Origin: Flavobacteriaceae bacterium
GTDB lineage: Bacteria > Bacteroidota > Bacteroidia > Flavobacteriales > Flavobacteriaceae
NCBI GenBank assembly: GCA_013214425.1
Contig: JABSPN010000015.1
Coordinates: 12,139 to 19,689 of the forward strand
Length of the DNA: 7,551 nt
Direction: 5' to 3'
The position numbers were made by a program, and so were the translations under genes. Positions 1-4,579 of this stretch are shown here, one piece after another. Position 1 is the first letter of the stretch, and each line of letters begins with the position of its first letter. Under the pieces are notes generated by a model. The model worked only from the letters and a program-made list of their open reading frames with translations, had not been told where the DNA came from and did no database searches.

Positions 1-1416
1 ATCGGTGTGAGCATTTACTTCAATCTCCATTTCTGGATTATCATTTAATACTTTAACAATCTTATTTAATGAGATTTCGGAAACGGGTTTTATAGTCGCT
101 TTATCAAAATCAAAATAAATATTCTCTATTTTAATTAATTTCTTGCCTTCTACTTCAACAATTTCTGCTGCTTCTTGTTCCATTTCTATAGTGACATTAA
201 AATACTTCTCTACAGCAGAGTTTGTGTCTTCTATTTGAACTTTATCATTAAAACCTTCTTTTTTACTTGTAATGATATAGCGTTCATACGGATCTACATA
301 AAAAGTAAACTTAGCATCTGGCCCAACGACTTTAGTTCCGATTACATTTCCATCTACATCCACCACTTGAACATCTGACCCAGGAAGCTTCTTTTTAGTA
401 TTGACATCCAGTACCACTCCGCTTAAAATTTGTTTCTTAAAATCCCAAACAAACTTATAGACATCATTACCTCCTTCTGTTTCTTTAGATTGCTTAGAGG
501 AAGTCACATACCCTCTTTTTTCATTAGCAAACATAAATGCTATTTCATCTTGAGGACTATTAATTGACGGCCCTAAATTTACCGGTCTCACATAAGTATC
601 TTTAACTTTTCTTGCTCTGAACACATCGTATCCTCCCCTGGTATTGTGACCATCTGAAGAAAAATAGAAATACTTATTATTTTTATCAATAAATGGGAAT
701 TTTTCGTTAGCCGCTGTATTGACTTCAGGTCCCAAATTAACCGGGTCTCCTATTGTATTGTCTTCCCCAATATCGGCTACATAGATATCATATCCACCAT
801 AGGAACCCTGCATGTTTGATGCAAAGTAGAGTTTTTTACCATCTCTACTAATCCATGGATTCTCTACTGAATACTGGTCACTATTGAAATGAATAGCTTC
901 AGGATTATCCCAATTCCCCTGAATCTTTTCATCTGTTGCTCGGTACATTTTAAAAAATCTGGTATTATCTTTTTTAGCTCTTGTATAATATACTGTCTTT
1001 TGATCAGGAGAAAAAGCAATACTTCCTTCTGAATTTTCTGTATTTAAAATACGTGAAAATAGTAATGGTTTTTCTAAGTCTCCTGTACCCTTAATTGTTG
1101 AGCAATAAATCTGCGTATGTGGTTCACCAGTTAATGGATCTTTCTCTCCTCCAATTCCACCAATTTTTCTACTTGAGATGATAATGTATTTCGCTTGAAA
1201 AAAACCAGAGCCATATTCTGATTGTCCAGAGTTAACTTTTCCTGTATGGGTAACATTAAATTTAAAATCTCCTGTTAGAATAGCTGATTCTCTGGAAGTC
1301 GCAGGTGATAGCTCGCTCACATTTTCAACTCTAGCTCCTGACTGATCTTCATTAGGAGTTTGGGCAAATAGCCCAAAAACCATTAACAATAATAAAGGGG
1401 TAACTAACTTCCTCAC
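1..1416 (-). CDS. OmpA-family protein with PD40 beta-propeller and carboxypeptidase-regulatory-like domain (partial, C-terminus outside window)
   Basis: The reading frame is open through the left edge, so 472 N-terminal residues are visible. The GTG at 1414-1416 is chosen because it is followed at once by a cleavable signal peptide (MRKLVTPLLLLLMVFGLFA, then QTPNE); no in-frame ATG lies just upstream. No lipobox cysteine is visible. Residues about 130-320 hold PD40/WD40-like propeller repeats, e.g. SPDQKTVYY, ISRDGKKLYFASN, GGYDIYVAD and FYFSSDGHNTRGGYDVF. Residues about 331-390 resemble a carboxypeptidase-regulatory-like beta-sandwich (LSGVVLDVNTKKKLPGSDV). From about 430 an OmpA C-terminal domain begins (ENIYFDFDKATIKP ... 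VNAHTD), which in this family binds peptidoglycan. The protein therefore probably sits in the outer membrane or periplasm and contacts the cell wall. The order propeller, regulatory-like domain, OmpA resembles the type IX secretion protein PorE, but the N-terminal TPR part and lipid anchor are missing, so I do not assign that name. It lies 89 bases downstream of the GH3 gene on the same strand. Confidence 0.93.
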   Translation of the reverse strand, partial: MRKLVTPLLLLMVFGLFAQTPNEDQSGARVENVSELSPATSRESAILTGDFKFNVTHTGKVNSGQSEYGSGFFQAKYIIISSRKIGGIGGEKDPLTGEPHTQIYCSTIKGTGDLEKPLLFSRILNTENSEGSIAFSPDQKTVYYTRAKKDNTRFFKMYRATDEKIQGNWDNPEAIHFNSDQYSVENPWISRDGKKLYFASNMQGSYGGYDIYVADIGEDNTIGDPVNLGPEVNTAANEKFPFIDKNNKYFYFSSDGHNTRGGYDVFRARKVKDTYVRPVNLGPSINSPQDEIAFMFANEKRGYVTSSKQSKETEGGNDVYKFVWDFKKQILSGVVLDVNTKKKLPGSDVQVVDVDGNVIGTKVVGPDAKFTFYVDPYERYIITSKKEGFNDKVQIEDTNSAVEKYFNVTIEMEQEAAEIVEVEGKKLIKIENIYFDFDKATIKPVSEISLNKIVKVLNDNPEMEIEVNAHTD

Positions 1417-1440
1417 AACAAAATCTTTATAATTATTTAC

Positions 1441-1471
1441 TAAAAGTAAGGCAAAAACCCTACCAAAGCAA
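1441..1471 (-). promoter_or_regulatory. Candidate Bacteroidota-type promoter for the OmpA-family gene
   Basis: On the minus strand a TTG (1471-1469) is followed after 20 bases by TACTTTTA (1448-1441). This fits the Bacteroidota pattern TTG ... TAnnTTTG with one mismatch in the last base. It would place transcription start roughly 20 bases before the GTG start codon at 1416. In DNA this AT-rich such matches arise by chance, so this is only a candidate. Confidence 0.3.
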
Positions 1472-1505
1472 TAGGTGAAAATAAAATTATGTACTTGGAA
1501 GCTTC

Positions 1506-2621
1506 TTAGATTGTATTCAAATCCAACAATCTATTGAGGAAATCACGATGGTTAGACAGTCGAGGTACTTTATTTTGACCTCCTAATTTATCCCGCTCTT
1601 TTAACCAATCATAAAAAAGCTTAGGTCTTGCTTCATGAACTATTGGTTTATTCAAGGTCATGTTGTTAAAACGTTTGGCTTCATAGTCAGAATTCAATGA
1701 CTTCAACGCATTATCTAGTAACTCTGTAAAATATTCAAGATTCTCTGGGGGTCGTTTAAATTCAATCATCCATTCATGAGCTCCTTTTTCTTTTCCCTTC
1801 ATAAAAACAGGAGCTGCTGTATAATCTACAATCTCTGCATTAGTCTTATCGCAGACATTTTTTAAGGCAGCTTCTGCATTTTCAATAATTAACTCTTCAC
1901 CAAAAACATTAATATGATGCTTTGTTCTACCAGACACTTTAACTCGATACGGTCTTATGGAAGTAAACCGAACAGTATCGCCAACCTTATATCGCCATAA
2001 GCCTCCATTGGTCGTGATAATAATCGCATAATTTTTATGCAACTCAACTTCACTTAAAGGAATGACCACTTGATCATTACTGCCATAGGCATCCATTGGG
2101 ATAAACTCATAAAAGATCCCGTAGTCTAACATCAACAACAATTCATCTGAATCGTTTTGATCCTGGATGGCAAAAAAACCTTCCGAAGCATTATAAATCT
2201 CATAGTACTTAAAATCGGCTTTCGGCAATAAATTCTTATACTGATCTTTATAGGGTTCAAAACTCACTCCGCCATGAAAGTAGACTTCTAAGTTTTCCCA
2301 AATCTCAAATAAATGTTCTTTTTTAGTCGTATCCATTACCTCATTCAGCAATACCAACATCCAGGAAGGTACACCAGCCAAACTGGTCACATTTTCTTTT
2401 ATCGTTTCATTGACTATAGCAGCAAGTTTCACTTCCCAATTATCCATCAGGGAAACTTTACTACTTGGTGTAGAACTAAACTCGGCCCAAAAGGGCATAT
2501 TATCGATTAAAATAGCAGATAAATCTCCAAAAACGGTTCCGTTGTCCCTATATAATTCCTTACTTCCTCCCAATCTCAGACTTTTTCCAGTAAAGAGCTG
2601 AGAGTTTTCATTATTATTCAA
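1506..2621 (-). CDS. 3' fragment of the GH3-family gene (C-terminal about 371 residues)
   Basis: The frame can be opened from a TTG at 2621-2619 that overlaps the TGA of the preceding fragment by four bases (TTGA), so stop-restart translation is formally possible. I think the TTG is simply the native leucine codon of YLNNNENSQLF and not an evolved start. The fragment contains FTGKSLRLGGSKELY, DNMPFWAEFSSTPS, YNASEG (about 143-148), TTNGGLWRYKVGD (about 203-215, the hinge-side ATP motif) and a normal C-terminal domain that ends at TAA 1508-1506. No further frameshift or stop is present, so either the disruption is recent or the fragment is still under some selection. Confidence 0.75.
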   Translation of the reverse strand: MNNNENSQLFTGKSLRLGGSKELYRDNGTVFGDLSAILIDNMPFWAEFSSTPSSKVSLMDNWEVKLAAIVNETIKENVTSLAGVPSWMLVLLNEVMDTTKKEHLFEIWENLEVYFHGGVSFEPYKDQYKNLLPKADFKYYEIYNASEGFFAIQDQNDSDELLLMLDYGIFYEFIPMDAYGSNDQVVIPLSEVELHKNYAIIITTNGGLWRYKVGDTVRFTSIRPYRVKVSGRTKHHINVFGEELIIENAEAALKNVCDKTNAEIVDYTAAPVFMKGKEKGAHEWMIEFKRPPENLEYFTELLDNALKSLNSDYEAKRFNNMTLNKPIVHEARPKLFYDWLKERDKLGGQNKVPRLSNHRDFLNRLLDLNTI

Positions 2622-2956
2622 ATAAACTTACTTTTAGCACTTGTTGTACCACTTGATTTAGCAAACCATTTAATAGGACTATCCCAAAAGACATATTGCT
2701 GACCTAATCTATTTTTCTCGATTAAACCTTCTAAATCTTCATAAGTAACAATAGGAATCCTATTGGAAAACTCTCGATAGGTTTGTATAGAAGAGAATTC
2801 ATACTTCTTACCTATTTCTGTACTCTTAGCCCTGTCGAGCAATCCGAAAAGTAATTCCTCTTGTACTTCAATAGGATATTTTAGGAAAAACTCTATTTGA
2901 TGAATTCGTTTTTTCAAAAACCAGGATACTACGGAATTGACTAACGTAATTGCCAT
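2618..2956 (-). CDS. 5' fragment of the GH3-family gene (N-terminal 112 residues)
   Basis: The ATG at 2954-2956 gives MAITLVNSVVSWFLKKRI, a normal N-terminus for bacterial GH3-like proteins. The fragment includes the N-terminal helical region (IPIVTYEDLEGLIEKN at about 67-82) and the phosphate-binding motif SSGTTSAKSK near its end. It stops abruptly at TGA 2620-2618, two residues after KSK. On its own it lacks the motifs that complete the nucleotide site, so independent enzymatic function is very unlikely. If this reading frame is annotated alone it should be read as a piece of the disrupted gene. Confidence 0.75.
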   Translation of the reverse strand: MAITLVNSVVSWFLKKRIHQIEFFLKYPIEVQEELLFGLLDRAKSTEIGKKYEFSSIQTYREFSNRIPIVTYEDLEGLIEKNRLGQQYVFWDSPIKWFAKSSGTTSAKSKFI

Positions 2957-2975
2957 AAATAATTTATCTTAGCCA

Positions 2976-3003
2976 TAAAAGTAACAAAAATCTACGTATG
3001 CAA
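2976..3003 (-). promoter_or_regulatory. Candidate promoter for the GH3 gene, reaching into the divergent gene
   Basis: On the minus strand TTG (3003-3001) is followed after 17 bases by TACTTTTA (2983-2976), the same -7-like octamer as in front of the OmpA-family gene. It would leave a short leader before the ATG at 2956. The TTG part lies inside the first codons of the DUF2797 gene, because only 41 bases separate the two divergent start codons. The match is one base off the Bacteroidota TAnnTTTG pattern, and chance matches are common in AT-rich DNA. Confidence 0.25.
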
Positions 3004-3792
3004 TATCAGGGAGTTTTAAGAAAAATGAGGACAGAACTACAGTCGACAATACAATATTACCTCATATTTGAAAATGATGTCTTGAATCTCAATCAGTTAA
3101 TCGGAAAAAAAATACAGCTCTCTTTTGATAAGTATGAGTGTTTAAGCTGCGGCAATGACCGAGAGATTTTTAGACAGGGTTTTTGTAAAACTTGTTTTTT
3201 TGAAGCGCCACAAGCTGGAGAATGGATCATGCATCCTGAAAAATCTACTGCTCATTTAAACCTAGAGGATCGTGATTTGGACTATGAAAAAAAAATGCAA
3301 TTACAACCGCACATTGTGTATTTGGCTCAAAGTAGTAACGCAAAAGTTGGCGTTACCCGAAAATCACAAGTTCCCACTCGTTGGATTGATCAGGGAGCCA
3401 CAAAAGCTTTACCTATAATGGAAGCGCCCAATCGTTATTTAGCTGGTATTACTGAAGTAGCTTTAAAGCAACATATCGCTGATAAAACCAATTGGAGAAA
3501 AATGCTTCAGGGAATTTCTGAAGATGAAGATTTAAATGAAATTAGAAGTTCTTTAAAAAAACATATTCCTGAGGAATCTTCAGCATTCTTTTTAGCGCAT
3601 GAATCTGTACTTGAATTGAATTTCCCAATTGAAAAGCCTCCTGTAAAATTAAACAGTTTAAATCTTGGTAAAACACCTGAGTATACTGGAACTTTAAAAG
3701 GGATTAAAGGACAGTACCTCATCTTTGAAGACGACACCGTTTTTAATGTAAGAAACAATGAAGGTTTAGTCGTAAAAATAACTGTATCTTAA
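2998..3792 (+). CDS. DUF2797 family protein with Cys4 zinc-ribbon-like motif
   Basis: This is an intact 264-residue protein of the DUF2797 family, whose biochemical role is unknown to me. The ATG at 2998 is chosen because relatives begin with a similar M-x-YQGVL-x-KM stretch; a later in-frame ATG at residue 10 would lose it. Cys48-x2-Cys51 and Cys63-x2-Cys66 form a probable zinc-binding knuckle pair (ECLSCGNDRE ... GFCKTCFFE). A conserved core follows: IVYLAQSSNAKVGVTRK (about 106-122), then PTRWIDQGATKA (126-137), PNRYLAGITEVAL (144-156) and DKTNWRKML (162-170). The spacing of Tyr108, Lys116-Val-Gly, Arg128 and Glu153 recalls the GIY-YIG nuclease fold; that is my inference from the motif and not an established activity. 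The C-terminus (YTGTLKGIKGQYLIFEDD ... NNEGLVVKI) looks like a small beta-rich domain. The gene is divergent from the GH3 gene and convergent with the LysE gene, so it is probably transcribed alone. Confidence 0.93.
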   Translation: MQYQGVLRKMRTELQSTIQYYLIFENDVLNLNQLIGKKIQLSFDKYECLSCGNDREIFRQGFCKTCFFEAPQAGEWIMHPEKSTAHLNLEDRDLDYEKKMQLQPHIVYLAQSSNAKVGVTRKSQVPTRWIDQGATKALPIMEAPNRYLAGITEVALKQHIADKTNWRKMLQGISEDEDLNEIRSSLKKHIPEESSAFFLAHESVLELNFPIEKPPVKLNSLNLGKTPEYTGTLKGIKGQYLIFEDDTVFNVRNNEGLVVKITVS

Positions 3793-3808
3793 GTATTTAT
3801 ATTTCGAT

Positions 3809-3851
3809 TTAGGGGTTGGAAACATATTTGTAGTAAAAACTAGACCCCTAA
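3809..3851. terminator. Possible weak bidirectional terminator hairpin between convergent genes
   Basis: TTAGGGGT (3809-3816) and ACCCCTAA (3844-3851) form a perfect 8-base inverted repeat with a 27-base AT-rich loop. It lies between the stop of the DUF2797 gene (3792) and the end of the LysE gene, and the right arm overlaps the last codons and stop of the LysE gene. The GC-rich arms stand out in the surrounding AT-rich sequence. The long loop and lack of a clear T-tract make it a poor intrinsic terminator, so the call rests mainly on position. Confidence 0.28.
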
Positions 3852-4487
3852 TTTCAACAACTGAAATACGGCCACAATCAATAACAATATCCCAATCACT
3901 CGATTTACGATATTGGTAATATTTTTCACTTTAGTCTTTAACACATTACTGAATTTACCATATCCGTATAAAGTTGAGATTTTACCTATAAAAACTCCTA
4001 AGAAAAAGGCAATCAATAAAATGGCTTGAATATTTAAATCGAGGTAAATCATTTTTTTAGATAGGAAGGAGATCACCAACATCCAATAAATTAGCACTGT
4101 TGGATTGATCAAACCTAATACAAATCCGAGCATTAGTTTAGAAATGGGAATACGACGTTTCTTGATTAAAACACATTCCTCATTTTCATCTTTCACACAT
4201 TCTTTACGGAAGAAAATAAGCACTATTCCAACAGCAGTTAATATGGCAACAATTGAATATTGCACCCAGGCATTCATGTTAATAAAATCCTGGATAATCA
4301 TATTGAATTGCATGGCAGTTAAAGCAAGTATTAATTCGGCAATTGCTGCCGTGTATACAATTTTTAAGGCCATCTGGACATTCTCTTTAATTGTTGTGTT
4401 GATTACAGCAACATTAACAGTCCCTAATGGTAACGCCCCAACTACTGAAGCCAAAATTCCAATAAAAAAGTAAATGATGATTTGCAT
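3840..4487 (-). CDS. LysE/RhtB-type amino-acid exporter family membrane protein
   Basis: The 215-residue protein has six predicted membrane segments at about 3-29, 40-58, 73-93, 117-142, 152-172 and 192-212, the usual length and topology of the LysE superfamily. The first segment ends in GALPLGTVNVAVI, corresponding to the glycine/proline-rich N-terminal signature of the family. The fourth contains GLINPTVLIYWMLV, corresponding to the conserved Asn-Pro motif. The family exports amino acids or related small solutes across the inner membrane by proton exchange; the substrate here cannot be told. The loop between segments 3 and 4 (about 94-113) is strongly charged and carries two cysteines (KECVKDENEECVLIKKRR). 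The ATG at 4485-4487 is the natural start, directly before the first membrane segment. The gene lies 92 bases downstream of the AsmA-like gene on the same strand, so it may be cotranscribed or have its own promoter in that gap. Confidence 0.9.
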   Translation of the reverse strand: MQIIIYFFIGILASVVGALPLGTVNVAVINTTIKENVQMALKIVYTAAIAELILALTAMQFNMIIQDFINMNAWVQYSIVAILTAVGIVLIFFRKECVKDENEECVLIKKRRIPISKLMLGFVLGLINPTVLIYWMLVISFLSKKMIYLDLNIQAILLIAFFLGVFIGKISTLYGYGKFSNVLKTKVKNITNIVNRVIGILLLIVAVFQLLKLGV

Positions 4488-4505
4488 GGAATATTGGTAG
4501 CAGAA

Positions 4506-4573
4506 AACTAATAAAACTTACACGAAAAATTACAATAATTTAATGAGATAATGAATTAACGAACTAATAAAAC
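4506..4573. repeat. 12-base direct repeat in the gap between the AsmA-like and LysE genes
   Basis: AACTAATAAAAC occurs at 4506-4517 and again at 4562-4573, an exact match with 44 bases between the copies. Both copies fall in the 92-base intergenic gap upstream of the LysE gene. The repeat is real. Its meaning is unknown: it could be a pair of regulator sites, a small duplication or coincidence in AT-rich DNA. Confidence 0.45.
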
Positions 4574-4579
4574 GTCGAA

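Larger units (their letters stand above)
1506..2956 (-). pseudogene. GH3 auxin-responsive-promoter-like acyl-acid amido synthetase family, disrupted by a frameshift
   Basis: Two adjacent minus-strand frames together encode one GH3-family protein, the ANL-related adenylating enzymes. In plants they join amino acids to acyl acids; the substrate of the bacterial members is not known to me. The 5' part (2956-2618, 112 codons) carries the ATP-binding motif SSGTTSAKSK at residues 101-110 and ends in a TGA. The 3' part (2621-1506) carries YNASEG, TTNGGLWRYKVGD and GRTKHHINVFGEEL, the remaining adenylation motifs. The parts sum to about 483 residues, against roughly 500 for full-length relatives as I remember them. 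What is missing is a segment of about 20-26 residues between KSKFI and YLNNNENSQLF. The six bases TTTATT at the junction read as FI in the upstream frame and as (x)YL in the downstream frame, which suggests a deletion between short repeats. The enzyme is probably inactive. A sequencing or assembly error, or two coupled fragments, cannot be excluded. Confidence 0.8.

Noticed and set aside
175..378. Plus-strand reading frame of 67 codons
   Set aside because: It lies entirely antisense to the carboxypeptidase-regulatory-like and OmpA region of the minus-strand gene and has a composition biased to Phe, Ile and Tyr, as expected for a shadow frame.
1498..1505. Palindrome GAAGCTTC just after the GH3 stop codon
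   Set aside because: It is only 8 bases with no loop and no T-tract, so it is not a credible terminator; short palindromes of this kind are common.
2313..2601. Two overlapping plus-strand frames opposite the GH3 3' fragment
   Set aside because: They are antisense to strongly conserved GH3 protein sequence and encode nothing recognisable.
3507..3758. Minus-strand 83-codon frame inside the DUF2797 gene
   Set aside because: Antisense shadow of a well-conserved coding region, with no recognisable product.
4105..4473. Plus-strand 122-codon frame opposite the LysE-type gene
   Set aside because: The minus frame has a clear six-segment membrane topology and family motifs; the plus frame is its reverse-complement shadow.
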